Part shown: piece after piece, positions 1 to 12,457 of the stretch
Numbering within the stretch: the stretch's first letter is position 1
How the letters are laid out: each line of letters starts with the position of its first letter
Translations under genes and position numbers: made by a program
Notes under the pieces: model-generated
Databases searched by the model: none
Told to the model about the DNA's origin: nothing
What the model saw: only the letters and a program-made list of their open reading frames with translations
From: Euryodendron excelsum
Taxonomy: Eukaryota > Streptophyta > Magnoliopsida > Ericales > Pentaphylacaceae
Assembly: GCA_033060915.1 (NCBI GenBank)
Contig: CM065379.1
Span: forward strand, 38,232,818 to 38,296,817
DNA: 64,000 bases
Reading direction: 5' to 3'

Positions 1-204
1 CACACTTGGCTTGTATCTATAAATAGAAAGAGCCTTTTGTGGCATTGTATCAAATTCAAGAAGAAAGAGGAGAAGTAAGTTAGAGAGAGAGTTCTCTCTA
101 AAATTTAGAATTGAATAGAAGAGTGATTCTTAGTTGTGCTTTATACTTTTGAGTGTTTATAATTCAATCACCATAAGTGTTTGAACCTTCTTCTTCGCCC
201 AACA
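1..204 (+). repeat. 5' LTR of copia I (3' part only)
   Basis: Nearly the same sequence as 4656-4873, ending in CGCCCAACA directly before the primer-binding site. The 3' LTR copy is about 14 bases longer here because of an extra A/G-rich stretch near 4740-4765. The TATA box TATAAATA is at 18-25. The start of this LTR lies upstream of the window. Confidence 0.92.
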
Positions 205-218
205 GTGGTATCAAAGCC
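205..218 (+). other. Primer-binding site of copia I
   Basis: GTGGTATCAAAGCC follows the LTR end. It is one base off the TGGTATCAGAGC site that many plant copia elements use to pair with initiator-Met tRNA. Confidence 0.85.
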
Positions 219-394
219 AAAGGAAAGTATACTCTGTGGTTACCCTTTGAGAGATTTTTCACATCAGAACTCCTAAGGTTCTCTTCCTCTTCTCCGACTG
301 CCACTCTGGCCATACTCCGGCTGTCTCTCCATCTAACTTCTGACGACCTTCCAAATTCAAACTCCAAAGTACTGTTTGAGATATTCAAAATCAA

Positions 395-1330
395 ATGGCG
401 AACAGGACTACGTAGGCGCTCATCCCGAATCTCACAAAGGAGAACTACAATAACTGGTGCATCCAAATGAATGCTCTACTAGGTGCTCAAGATGTCATGG
501 ACATCGTAGAAGATGGGTATGAGGAAACCAAATCCAAAGAAGTCGAGGCATCCATGTCTGATGCTCAGCAAACAATCCTCTGCATCGACAGAAAGAAGGA
601 CTACAAGGCTAAGTCTATCATCTAACAGGGCCTTGATGAGGCCACATTTGAAATCATCGCCTCCGCTCAGGCGTCCAAAGAAGTTTGGGACACTCTCCAC
701 CAAACATAGAAGGGTGCTGACAAAGTAAAGAAAATTCGCCTCCAAACCCTACGCGGTGAGTTTAAATCCCTACAAATGAAATCTAATGAGTCCATTGCCG
801 AGTACTATACTCACGTAATGGTAGTTGCAAACCAGCTAAGGAGGAATGGAGAGATTCTCGCAGACATGAGAATATGTGAGAAAATTTTGTGATCTTTGGA
901 TCCAAAATTTGACTACATAGTTATTACTCTAGAAGAAACCAAAGATCTAGAGACCATGTTGGTAGAAGAGCTTATGGGATCACTACAAGCCCATGAGCAG
1001 AAGGTCAACAAGAGAAGTAACGATAAAGCACTGAAGTAGGCTCTACAGTCAAAACTATTTTTTATCGATGGGAGATACGAGCAAGGGGGGACATCACACT
1101 GAGGACGAAGGTGAGGTCAAGGATCTCACGAATCTGGATATTCTAAATCCAGAGGCAGAGGTAGAGGCAGACAAAGATCCACTAAAGGAGGACGTGGACA
1201 ACAGAATAATGTCCTGAGAGGAAGAGGACGTGGAAGAAGAGGCGGTTACAATTGCCGTCAAAACATTGACAAGAGCAATATCGAGTGCTATAACTACCAT
1301 AAGTTTGGGCATTATAGCAATGAGTGTTGG
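395..1330 (+). pseudogene. copia I gag, broken
   Basis: Gag is the capsid protein that packages element RNA in the cytoplasm. The start at 395 opens MANRTT, and a TAG follows at 413. The next residues read like a copia gag (NLTKENYNNW). A gag core follows at about 720-1010, then a Gly/Arg-rich tail. The zinc knuckle near 1282-1325 (CYNYHKFGHYSNEC) has Tyr where the second Cys is expected. Several in-frame stops (for example 413, near 890 and near 1037) rule out a working product. Three of these would be explained by C-to-T change of a CAG or CGA codon. The reading frame is otherwise largely continuous. Confidence 0.88.
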
Positions 1331-4300
1331 TCAAGACCACTGATAGAAAAGGTTAGCGAGGAGGCTAATCTTGCAGAAGCTGAACCAGTTGTCGAAAAAT
1401 CGTTGATGCTGATGGCACATAGCTCAACCCAAGACCAAAATGTTTAGTACCTCGACTTTGGAGCTAGCAACCACATGCCTGGCAGAAAGAACCTGTTCAC
1501 TGAACTTGATGAGAAAGTTCAAGGAGAGATATCATTCGACGATCTCTCTAAAGTTCCAATTAAAGGGAGAGGCGATGTTCTGATCAAGCGGAAAGGTGGA
1601 GATCATTCTTTCATCTCCAATATCTATTATGTGCCAAACATAAAGACCAACATTTTGAGCCTAGGATAGCTCGTGGAAAAAGGTTACCAGATTAGCCTTA
1701 GAAACAAGCAAATGCTGATCTCAGACACTCAAGGGAAGCTGGTCATTCGAGTCACTATGGCAAAAAATCGAATTTTCTCTCTCGCCATTCATCACGACAC
1801 ACCAAAGTGTCTGAGTGCAGTCGTCAACAATAAAGACTGGCTATGGCATCTGAGGTATGGACACTTAAATTTTGAAAGCTTGAAGTAGTTGGGAAGCAAG
1901 AAGATGGTATACGACTTACCCAACATTTACTATCCGAATAAGATATGTGAGAGCTATGTTCTGAGCAAGCAACACAGAAACAACTTTGGAAAGCAAGTTG
2001 ACTGGAGATCTACCATTCTGCTCCAGTTAGTGCACACAGACATATGTGGTCCTTTGAAACCAGTTTCAAATGGACAGAATCGATACTTCCTCACTTTCAC
2101 CGACGACTACAGCAGGAAGACTTTGGTCTACTTCCTGAAAAGGAAGTCAGAGGTGTTCAACAGATTCAAAGAGTTCAAAGTTCTTGTGGAAAAGTATAGT
2201 GGCTACCACATCAAGTCACTCCGATCAAATTAAGGAGGAGAGTATACAGTAAAAGCTTTTCAAGAATTTCTTAGACAACAAGGAATTCAAAATTAGTTTA
2301 CACCAGTCTACACTCCCCAGCTAAACGATGTAGCTGAAAGGAAGAACCGAACCATCCTTAACATGGCTAGAAGCATGTTAAAGGATAAAAATATGCTTAA
2401 AAGATTATGGGCAGAAGCGGTGTTGTGTGCGGTCTATCTCCTCAATAAGTGTCCTGTCAATAGTCTTGCTACAAAGACACCACACAAAGCTTAGAGTACT
2501 CACAAGCCTAGCGTGAGTCATCTCAGAGTTTTTGGCTCCATAGCCTACACTAAAATCCTAGAGGCAAAAAGGACAAAGTTAGATGACAAAGGAGAAAAGT
2601 GTATCCTTGTTGGATACGGTGATAGAACAATGGGATATCATCTGTACAATCCTACCACAAAAAAAGTCATTTTTAGCTGGGATGTCATTTTTGAAAAAAA
2701 TGAATCCTGGGATTGGGACCAGATTAAAGTCTTTAAAGATGTAGAATTGACACTTGAGGAAGAAGAACCTGCACAGGTAAGAAAAGTGGCTATCGAGCCA
2801 TAAGTACCTAAAGATCAGCAGACACCTCCACATGGTTTCCACTCACCACGAAAGAATGAAGCTCCATCACCAAGTAAGCGTGAACTTTCATACATGAGGC
2901 ATAGAAAAGCTCATACCCTAGTTGATCTGTATGAAAATACTGAACCGATGAAAGAGTATATCACTCTATACTGTCTACTGCTTACCAGTGATCTAGTTAG
3001 CTTTAAGGAAGCTAATGAAGAAGACAAATGGAGATGAGCAATGAATGAGGAGATTCAATCCATTAAGAAGAACAGAACTTGGAAGTTGACTACTCTCCCG
3101 AAAGGCCGAAAGACCATTAGTGTGAATTGGGTCTACAAGACCAAGAGAAATGCCCAAGGAGAAGTCCAGAGATACAAGGCGAGACTTGTTACTAAAGGCT
3201 ACAAGTAGAAGGAAGGAATCGACTATAGTGAAGTCTTTGCCCCAGTTGCCCGACTTGAGACCATCAGATTGTTGATTTCACTAGCTGCACAAAATAGATG
3301 AAAGATTTACCAGCTAAACATGAAATCAGCATTTTTGAATGGCTTTCATGAAGAAGAGATCTATATTAATCAGCCACCTGGATACGTGAAGAAAGGTAAA
3401 GAAGATAGAGTGTATAAGTTGAATAAGGCACTCTATGGGTTGAAGCAAGCTCCCCGTGCCTGGAATATGAGGATCGATGATTTTTTCCAAGCAAGTGGTT
3501 TTGAGAAGTGTCCATATAAGCATGCCCTATATATGAAGATGGAGACAAACAACAGCATGCGAATTGCTTGCCTATATCTTGATGATTTGATCTTCACTGA
3601 TAATAATCCAGCGATGTTTGATGCATTCAAGATGAGCATGGTTAAAGAGTTCAAGATGATGGATAGAGGCCAAATGGCTCATTTTCTTGGCATAGAAGTT
3701 GTGTAAAGTGATAAGGGAATCTTTATCTCCCAAAGCAACTATGCGAAAGAGATCCTGAAGAAGTTTGGGATAGAAAACTGCAACTCTATGACAACTCCGG
3801 TTGAAACAGGATTGGAGTTGAGAAAGAACGAGCAAGGAGATATTGATCCTACCTATTTCAAAAGCCTGGTTAGAAGCTTGAGATACTTGACTTGAACCAG
3901 ACTGGATATACTTTATGGAGTTGGACTAGTCAGCAGGTACATTGAGACTCTTGACCAGTCCCATCTAAATGTAAGGAAGAGGATACACCGCTATATCAAG
4001 GGTACCATCAGTGATGGTACGTTTTATTTATCGACTAGAGATTGTAGACTTATTGGCTATTCAGATAGTGATTGGGGGAGAGATCTTGATGAAAGAAAGA
4101 GCACGACTGGATTCACATTCTTTATGGGAGATACATCGTTTACATGGTCATCAAAGAAGCAACCCATCATAACACTGTCTTCATGCGAAGCTGAGTATGT
4201 TGCTGCCAGCTCAGCTGTTTGTCATGGTATCAGGATTAGAAATGTTCTGAAATACTTGGGATTTTCACAAGATAATCCCACAGAGGTCTACATCAACAAT

Positions 4301-4549
4301 CGATCAGCGATTGCTCTTATGAAGAATCCAGTCTTTCACAAGAGAAGCAAGCATATTGATACTTGGTATCATTTCATCAGGGAGCATGTTAAGAACAAGG
4401 AAGTGGAATTGATTTTTTGTACAACTTATGATCAGATAGCTGATATTTTTACAAAGCCACTCAAGCATGATAACTTTGCAAGACTAAAGACGATGCTCAA
4501 AATGACAAAGGCAGGAGAGTCAAGTTTAAGGGAGGATGTTAAAAAGTAA
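1331..4549 (+). pseudogene. copia I pol (protease, integrase, RT, RNase H), broken
   Basis: The domains appear in copia order. Protease at about 1440-1670 reads DFGAS where the family has DSGAS. The integrase zinc region at about 1830-1970 keeps the His pair (HLRYGH), but a Cys is replaced (CESYVL). The integrase core at about 2030-2440 includes VHTDICGP and AERKNRT. RT at about 2990-3710 has YGLKQAPRAWN and the catalytic pair in YLDDL near 3580. RNase H at about 4050-4480 includes SDSDWGRD and ends with ADIFTKPL. In-frame stops occur near 1446, 1668, 1888, 2233, 2296, 2493, 3036, 3207, 3299, 3705 and 3893. Most sit where relatives have Gln or Trp. The frame runs 13 bases into the 3' LTR. No working enzyme is expected. 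Confidence 0.92.
4521..4536 (+). other. Polypurine tract of copia I
   Basis: The purine-rich stretch AAGGGAGGA lies directly before the 3' LTR start TGTTAAAAAG. This is the usual place of the plus-strand primer. Confidence 0.82.
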
Positions 4550-4873
4550 AAATAAAAATGTAAACTTGACCATCTAGAAGCCACCACTATTGAAAAATAG
4601 CCGCCATGGATGAAGGAAGTTGTTCCTTTCATATTCGTCATTCACACTATGTATTCACACTTGGCTTGTATCTATAAATAGGAAGAGCCTTTTGTGGCAT
4701 TGTATCAAATTCAAAAAGAAGGAGGAAAAGTGAGTTAAAGAGAGAAATAAAGAGGAAGAGTTCTCTCTAAAATTTAGAGCTGAATAGCAGAGTGAGTCTT
4801 GATTGTGTTTTATACATTTAAGTGTTTACAATTCAATCACCACAAGTGATTAAACCTTCTTCTCCGCCCAACA
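4537..4873 (+). repeat. 3' LTR of copia I
   Basis: A 337 bp LTR starting TGTTAA and ending CAACA. Its last 218 bases match the partial LTR at 1-204. A TATA box (TATAAATA) is at 4673-4680. The following ATTCAATCATTATG is the same as the empty site in copy B. Confidence 0.93.
4673..4680 (+). promoter_or_regulatory. TATA box of copia I LTR
   Basis: TATAAATA, also present at 18-25 in the other LTR, marks the likely U3/R boundary. Confidence 0.7.
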
Positions 4874-6513
4874 ATTCAATCATTATGTCTTCCTTAAGGA
4901 TTGCGGGCAAGGTTTCAACATTCATAGAGGCATACATTTTCGTAATGGATGCTAAACTTGCAGATAAACAAACACTACTAAATACCATCCGCAGCCACAT
5001 TTGAACCCATCATTGGCATACATCATTACCAAAAACTGCTACCTCTCCAAATACCTTATTTAGCTTCCAGCAAGTTCCTAATTTGCAGCTTCAACCTAAT
5101 ATAAAAGTTGGAAACAACTAATGGAAAACCCCTTCCACTATAGCAATGCATATGGCATGAATTGGACAGGTAGCAGTTCATGAAATTACCATTTTATCTA
5201 TTTCATGAATTCACCATTTTATCCTACTCAGTTCACGATTTTCTCTATTTCATGAATTCACCCACGTTGTTCAATCATTCTGATTCCTTAAGGATTGTAG
5301 TTGTAAGGAGGCTTTCTGCGTTTAGCTATATATATTTTCCTTATGAATGCTAAACTTCCTGATGAACTAAACAGTCATTATGAAGGAGGCATCCTTTGAT
5401 CTATGAGCATGGGAATGAAGGCCGCACTCTAACAGGAACATGGTTCATACACCACTATAGACATTTTGCTTCCCTTCTTTTTTTTTTTTGATAAGTAGAA
5501 ATTTTACTATTTTTCCTTCTACCTTAATATTTTCATAAATTCATGCGCACAATTGGAAGAACATTCAAAACAAAATTGTGAAGGTAAGAACATTATAATA
5601 GAGTGTGTAATAGAAATGCACAATTTAGTTGTTCTTACGTGCATCTTCTAACTCCGGATGTCTTCCAGCACAAGTTTGTGACACAATGGAAAGAATGTTA
5701 TGTGAACGGGACCACTAAAGGCCTGCATATTATGATACATGTCATCAAGGACCTACTTGCCCAAAACTCTAAATACAGACACGGCAGAAATGGCTCAAAT
5801 ACCATTAAAAGATGATGGATGGAAAATCCCAACTACATCAAAAGTCGACTCCTTTCCTTGATCATTGCTTTACAAGCTGGCAAAATAAATTAACTTTTTT
5901 CTGAAAGCAAAAATCGGAGAAAAGACAAACCCGAATTGTGGATTATTGTTGTGATTGTGAACTAGCACTAGTAAGAACTTGAGAAGTCTTAGTTTCTTGT
6001 ATTGTAATCGGGACAAGAAATTAGAAAGAAAAAATAATTAAAAAAATTATGGATAGGTAACGATCTTCTAAGCATGCAAAATTAAACTAAAGAAAAGCTC
6101 TACGTAGTAATCACTAATTACCCTAATTAATGCCAGAGGATTCCATGCATTCAACAGTCACCCAAATCTTTTAACCCAAAATACAACAATTCGGACAGTC
6201 AGAATCCGGCAGTAATTTAACAAATTACGAAAGATTTAAATATAGAAGACAGAGTCAAATCCCAAGGAAAAATTGGCTAGGATTTCGTCATAATCAGCCA
6301 TCAGTTGACAGAATCATCAATATAAAAGCAGAACTATAAGTTCAGGGTATCAACCTCAAAGATATCAGGTAAAAAGGCCACTAGAAGATACACACAAAGA
6401 TAAATAAATATAAAAGAATGAAAAAGTGATAGTAATAAAATACACAAAAGGTGGAGAGCTGGTGATCATTATTTGAATCGAACTCAGATGACTTACAGTT
6501 TTGAAGGTAGAGC
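4874..6513. other. Non-coding part of copy A
   Basis: AT-rich, with no long ORF and no recognisable protein. It is conserved with 38697-40510, where one stretch is tandemly doubled. It could be intron or flanking DNA of a gene on the minus strand whose leader may lie at 7496-7700. This is inference from the leader only. Confidence 0.6.
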
Positions 6514-6951
6514 GACGCTTGGTTGAGGAGCGTCGGCTCCCTTTATTGGAATTTGAAAAAAAAAAATTTAACCTGATCTAATTAAAAATGGATTTTGCCC
6601 AATTATACTCAATGCCCATTTCAAGTGTAAAGTCAACAAATCAATAGTTTTAGGTTTCCAATTTTTTAAAGCCTCCAAGTTTATAACATTACTCACTATA
6701 GTTGAAATTCTGTATAATTTTCACATTTTTTTTTAAAAAAAAATATCATTCTAAATAAGAAAAGACTCATAAGAAAATAAAACAAAAGGCCTACATCAAA
6801 TGAAAAAAAATTCCAGAACAAAAAAAAGATTCTAGATTAACCACTATAATTACATAAACTTTTATCAATACAAGAAATATCAAAGGTCTAATCTATACAA
6901 TTCTCTCTCCCTCTATTGTATACATATTTAGAAGTTTAAACTTTCATAACA

Positions 6952-7012
<61 letters not shown>

Positions 7013-7495
7013 AGACAAAAGTTTCAAAATAAAGAATAAATTAGTAAATCTTAACGATAACATCATCAAACGGATTGTTGATGTATTTTTATATTTTTAT
7101 ATAGATCAATATTTGTTTGATTTTCTTTTGAACAAAGTGTAATTTTTTTTATTATTTGTGATTCTACAAATAGTTACTACGGTGAAGCTAAAAACTAAAT
7201 TATGTACTTTGTTGGTTGAATCACTAATTTTGTATTATGTTGGTCAAATCATGTAGTGAATACTATACCAAAACTTAATTTTTATTGAATGGTTAAATCT
7301 GTTGTGATTCAATAAATATTATATTGAAAAGAAAGAAAAATAAATTAATGCATAATTTTTTATCTAAAAAAATCAAATTTTAAGTAAAAAATTTACACCT
7401 AGTGTTAAAAATGTAAAAAACATCATTTAAAATTTTTTCTTTAGTAGTATTTTCTGCCTCCACTAAAATAAATTCTTAGATCGCCACTAGTCTCG
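6514..7495. other. About 980 bp insertion present only in copy A
   Basis: Copy B reads straight from AGGTAGAGC to TTCTCCGCCAATGAG. Copy A has about 980 AT-rich bases at that place. They include a CT microsatellite at 6954-7004 and no ORF. I see no clear terminal repeats or target duplication. It may be a decayed mobile element, or copy B may have lost it. Confidence 0.6.
6954..7004. repeat. (CT)n microsatellite
   Basis: About 25 uninterrupted CT units followed by ACACAC. Confidence 0.98.
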
Positions 7496-7700
7496 GCCAA
7501 TGAGGACTATGCGTTAAAACCCTAAAAAATGGGTGGGTAGGGCTGAATGAAGAAGAAGGTGAAGAAGAATTATGCATTTTGACTCTACGGACACTGCTTA
7601 TTCTCAAATGGAAAGAGAATGAGAGAACTTTGTAACTTCGAGAGAGTGGGCACCGGTCATAGACAAACACGAGCAGAACGGCCGAATGCAGTAACAATTT
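7496..7700 (-). other. Possible 5' leader of a minus-strand gene, copy A
   Basis: On the minus strand this has the look of a plant 5' leader: pyrimidine-rich CTTCACCTTC, then CCCACCCATTTT and AGGGTTTTAACGC. It is conserved with 40510-40740, where the matching stretch runs into GTAAGT, a good splice donor. In copy A the insertion at 6514-7495 separates it from the donor-like site, so this copy would be broken. No coding exon was found, so this is a weak call. Confidence 0.3.
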
Positions 7701-7821
7701 CTCTTTTTACGAACGACGTCGTGCTTATTTGGTTGTTATCATATCATTCATATGTGTAGTTCGGCTACTTCCCTCACTTTTTTTTTCTTTTCTTTTTTTC
7801 TTTTTATATTCCTAATGCTAC

Positions 7822-7978
7822 GTTTGGTAGAGGCGGAAATAGAATGACCATTTCAGTTTTCTATTGGCATTATCACTTTTGGTAAATGGAAATAGTGTAA
7901 ATGTGCATTTTATTGGAATGAAATTCTCACATTTCTCTTGATTTGGTGAGAAATGTCCATTCCATTCCATCATTAAAC
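7822..7978. repeat. Short MITE-like insertion
   Basis: Absent from copy B. The two ends form an imperfect ~28 bp inverted repeat: GTTTGGTAGAGGCGGAAAT on the left, and on the right the complement reads GTTTAATGATGGAATGGAAT. No ORF. Confidence 0.5.
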
Positions 7979-8030
7979 CATGTTTTTCTCTCTTTTATGA
8001 AACATTAATCAAAATATGTTGTCAACCTCT

Positions 8031-9754
8031 TTTACGCTCACGTTGTTTTCTATCTTTGACAATAACTTCAATCATTGATAAAAGTAAGCAGGGTTAGGAT
8101 TGATTTGTTTTGTAAAGCGTAATGTTATCATCAGTGTAGTTTTGTCATTCGTTAAAGTAGTTTATACCCTCTGTAAATTGAAAAATGACTAATTTCAAAA
8201 CTGTATAAAAAAAAATTATGCGTATTAGCCTATGAAGCCTATTATGATATTTACGTACCTCTTAACTTTCTACAACACCTCCAACTAGATTAGAAAAACT
8301 AGAGTAGCCATTGCGATGGTTACACAGTCACAATACAAATTTAGTGAAACAAAATTGTTCTATGTAGTTATAAAATAAAAATGCTCAAGAGAAAGGAAGC
8401 ATTTGAAGGATATATACCTCTTTAACCCATCAACTCTTATTACGAGCCAAACTAAGAATCATTCAATGTCGTTGCTGTTAAACTGTTTGATTATTTATTA
8501 TTTTAAGCACAAATAAGATTGCACAATTCATGAGTTTAGGGTTACCAATTAGCTGCATTCTTGCTCTTACTCTTAACGCTATGTTTGGTCGTGAATTTGA
8601 GAAAGGAAAAGGAAAGAAAAAAAAAAGTAAAATTACTTGTACACATTCATTATTTTCTTTTAAGTCACCAAAAAAAAAGTAAATATATTTTTTTTTTAGC
8701 AAATACCTATTCAATTCTTCACCTTTTCCAAATCCAATTGAACAAAAGAAAAGAATTTAAACTAAAATCTTACCAAGTTTTAGGTCTAAGTAGGATGTTG
8801 AGAAAGACCAAATAGACCCAATTAACGTGACAAACAATCGATCAAGGTTGCTCCCAAAAAAAAAAAAAGAACTGAAGAACATGAAAAGAGAAACATCAAA
8901 CCTTACATCTAACTTCAAGAAGCAAAGATCAAGACAACGATACTTGCAGATATAAGATTCTAACGCAAAGATGCATGGAATGTAATCAGATGAATAAGAA
9001 AAAAATGAAAGAACATAAGAGCATCTAGCTAGCCTAATCTACACTTAATGCCCAATCCATTGTCTTACTCTACTAAGGGATCGTGAAGTGATCTTGATTT
9101 CTTACTATAAGTTAAGTTTAACTCACTTCTTGCGGTATAGGTGTCTAATTACCTAATCCCCCTCCACGTTCTAACTGTTTCATGAGTGCGAAGAAAACTT
9201 ACTTCTTTTCAACAAAGCAACAAAATAATGTCATAATCTAACAGAAGCCAGAAATCACACAGCATATATAGATGAGTGACTCAATAAAAAATAAAAACCT
9301 GGACGGTTAAATAACAATGCAACCCCTTTTTAAGCTGTTTTTTTTTTTTAAAGTTGAAACACAGCAAGTGAAGCACAAAGTTACTTCATTTTTATAATTA
9401 ATCTAAAAAAATAAATTTTTTTAACAAATATATATTAAATTTCTTCTCATTTTTCAAACCCAATCGAACCGAAGAAAGAATTTTCCTTCTTTCACTTGAA
9501 TTTCTTCTATATTTTTGTATGTTTTCTTTTTCCTTTTCTTTTTTTTTTTCCTCAAATCCAATATTCAAAGTTCAAACATAGCATAAGACAAAAAAAAGAT
9601 GAAAATAAATGGATGCTGTAAATGTTGTACCATTATTACCATATACGTTAATGCATTTTACATGAAGAGATAATTGTTCATTTGAAGGCAGCTAACCCTT
9701 TGGAAATTTTTATTTACTAATTTGTGGCACATTAAAAACTAAGCTCCTAATTAT
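8031..9754. other. Non-coding part of copy A, conserved
   Basis: Collinear with 41110-42389 and, after the LINE, with 55526-55975. It is AT-rich and has no credible coding frame. Two stretches (about 8630-8760 and 9380-9500) resemble each other in direct order. Around 9285-9320 it shows the LINE-free version of the LINE insertion site. Confidence 0.7.
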
Positions 9755-10051
9755 GGCCTCGTTTGATAACTCTATTCAACACTTCAAACTAAATAGATTA
9801 AGTAAAAATAAAAAAAGTTGGTTTGATAATCCAAAATAAGATAACTGAATATTTTAAATGCTAGGTAAAAGTAATAAACAAAATATTAAATAGCTCCCCC
9901 CTACTTATTACTTTTTACTTAAAACACTCAACTTTGATATTTTTTTCCAAATCTAATTTTGCCCTCATCTTCCTCTCCTTTTATTTCATAGAATGAATAC
10001 TAGAGAACCAGAGATCGAAGTTCTCTTCAACGAAACCTTCCGCCATCTCCA

Positions 10052-10052
10052 G

Positions 10053-10091
<39 letters not shown>
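10052..10091. repeat. (CT)n microsatellite
   Basis: About 20 CT units inside the PIF-like element. A T-rich stretch (10378-10400) and a TA run (10470-10495) follow downstream. Confidence 0.95.
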
Positions 10092-10095
<4 letters not shown>

Positions 10096-10635
10096 GAATT
10101 TTCTCAATTATTTTGTATGTGTTTACTCTTTGCTCCTCTTTTTATTTTTTTTCTCTATTCTTCGACTAAATTTGTAATTTTTTTTTCTTTACTGATCTCA
10201 TTTCGTTTGCGTCACTCCGTCCCCTTTTTTTTCCTTCTCCTCCCTTTTGTTTGCCTGTCATCCTCTAATTTGTCTTCTCCTTTTTTTTTTCTTCGTTTTC
10301 TAATTCTCTTCTTTGTGTTTTGGAGAATGGTTGCGATGTAAGTAGTGGTTAACGTCATCTCACGTTCCTTTTTCGAGTTTTTTTTTTTTTTTTTTTTTAC
10401 TCCTTTTTTACTTTTTTTTTTATTATTTTATTCTTGAATCAATTGAGACTTTAAGTGATTCTCCTAAAAATATATATATATATATATATATATATTATTT
10501 TTTCTATTCATTGCCAAACCGTATCACATAAACTGTAAATCAATTAAAAATTATTTTATGCATCACATGGGTGCATCCAAATTCATGACTTTAGAATCTT
10601 AAGTGAATTGAATCTAAATCTATTGACTTGTAGAG

Positions 10636-11335
10636 ATGGCTTCTGGTGATGATGATAGAGCAAATTGGAAATATCCGGAACTCTATAAACTTTTTATTAA
10701 TTTGTGCTTGAAAGAATTTTCGGAATACGGTAAAATTGGTGATAGTCTCAAAAAAGAGAGTTGGAATAGGGTTCGGATAACTTTGAACAAAGAGAAGGAC
10801 ATCAACTTATCTCAAAAACAGTTGAAAAATCAATGAAAGTATTTAAAATCAAAATAGGAAAAGTGGTCAAAGATAATTTTAAAACTGGTAACAGTTATGA
10901 TTCTATAACTAATACCGTCAACTGAAGTATAGAAGAATGAAGTAAGTACATACAGGTATAATTGTCTCTCATGTTAATCTTCTTTTTTTTTTTTTTTTGT
11001 TTCTAAGTTATTGAAAGTCAAAATGATGCTTAATGAATATAAGATTTACGCAATTATAATTTTATAGGCTAACCAAATGTTAAACAATCTCGATATACGG
11101 GTTTCAATATATACATGAGTTAAAAGCATTATTTGACGGTGTTAAAGCAACAGAAAGATTTTCATGAGCACCATCAAATGAAGGGTTTCCTGCTGATGAC
11201 ACTCAACAACAATCACAAATGTACATTAATCTTGACAGTGAATCTCTTGAGACACCTTCTTCTTCAAACGACTCAGGCAAAACCTGACAACAAAAGGCAA
11301 AAGAAAAACAAATCCGAGGATCTTGATAAATAATT
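10636..11335 (+). pseudogene. Myb/SANT-like protein of the PIF-like element, broken
   Basis: The first exon starts at 10636 (MASGDDD). It shows the Trp/aromatic-spaced helices of the Myb/SANT-like domain of Harbinger ORF1 and LIMYB-type proteins: WKYPELYKLFINLCLKE, then a Gly, a second Trp (SWNRV) and QLKNQ. The next two expected Trp codons are TGA (10834) and TAG (10855), so the domain is cut at about residue 66. A donor-like GTAAGT occurs near 10941. A second exon is likely near 11110-11335 (HELKALFDGVKATERFS, then a TGA where relatives have Trp, then a Ser/Gln-rich tail). In an intact element the protein binds the ends and helps the transposase. This one cannot be made in full. Confidence 0.75.
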
Positions 11336-12457
11336 GCTTGAAGCTCTGCAAACTTTGTAAAATTCTGATGGACCAATAATAGAAGAATGCAATCGTATTC
11401 TCGATAAGATGGAACTTCTTGATGTGAGTGACCCATTATATATAGTTGTATGTAGCCTTTTTTGTGAAAGTAAGGCACATAGGGAGCAAAGGATACTATT
11501 ACAGCAAAAATCACAAGTAGTCAGAAAGAGTTGGATAAAGTTGAGTGGCAAGAAATTAGGATTACTTTGAATTTTAGTAGGCATGCAAATTTTTTTTAAA
11601 TTTCAAACATTGGTTAAGGTTGTTTTTTTTCTTCTTTTTTAATTACATTTATTTAGAGCTCCAGCTTTCAATAGATATATGGGTCCTTGATGGGTTTGAT
11701 TGCAATTGTTTTGGTATGAAGTTCATTTTTTATATGTCATGGTATTTATCTATTTTTTATCTAATTAAATGTGTGATGTTGGCATAGTATGTTGTCCGAT
11801 AAGCAAAAGAGTGCATTAAATAATATGAACTACTATTGAGTGTCAAATTTTTTGCTACTTTAACATTTGACAAAGTTTCAATGATCAACATAATTGTTGA
11901 TTATGTTGTTGATTTTTTGTATATATTGTTATGATTTTGATTATGCATTTTTTTATTTAATTAATTTAATTTTAGCATTAAAATGTCAATATATAAAGGA
12001 CAAAGTTAAAAAATGAGTAAATTTAAGATTTCAGTTCTTTATACATATTAAATAACTTATCTGATTCAGTACTTAAAATTTAGTACATATCAAACAGTTT
12101 ATCAGCTTAAAAAATTCAACATTTAGTTTTTAAAATTTAATTTTCAATTTTTAACTTTATCAAACAAAGCCTATATCTTCCTTTTTTTAATCCAATAATG
12201 ACAACTGATTCAAAAAGAATGAACTATTTCAACCGTAATAAAATATGCATATATATACACATACATATATCATCCAATAATGACAAGTGATTCAGAAAAA
12301 AGGCACTATTTGAACTGTCAAAGTATGCTTATATATGTATATATATATCAATATATATATCATTGCTATTAGAATACTTGTTAAAAAAAATATATGTTGC
12401 AGAAGTGATCTCCCTCTTCATTTTAGATGGAGATCCTTTTGCACCAATAAACTCTTG

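Larger units (their letters stand above)
1..4873 (+). mobile_element. Ty1/copia retrotransposon I, decayed, 5' end outside window
   Basis: The order partial LTR, tRNA-primer site, gag, protease, integrase, reverse transcriptase, RNase H, purine tract, LTR is that of Ty1/copia (integrase before RT). The gag and protease wording resembles the Tork/TNT1-type group, which is inference. At least 15 in-frame stops make it non-autonomous. The element sits at the left edge of copy A. The matching place in copy B (38697-38701) has no element, so it inserted after the duplication. The predicted 5 bp target duplication is ATTCA, of which only the right copy (4874-4878) is in the window. Confidence 0.95.
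9755..12171 (+). mobile_element. PIF/Harbinger-like DNA transposon, non-autonomous, 2.4 kb
   Basis: The ends are inverted: GGCCTCGTTTGATAA on the left, and GGCTTTGTTTGATAA on the complement of the right. A 3 bp duplication, TAT, flanks it at 9752-9754 and 12172-12174. Copy B has no such insert, its sequence reading through near 55970-55985. The interior has a Myb/SANT-type ORF as in the second protein of Harbinger elements, but no transposase that I can recognise. A 3 bp target duplication fits Harbinger in length, though that family prefers TAA or TTA. A hAT element would give 8 bp. Confidence 0.72.

Noticed and set aside
8561..8815. 84-codon ORF in copy A
   Set aside because: AT-rich chance frame. 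The matching stretch in copy B does not preserve it.
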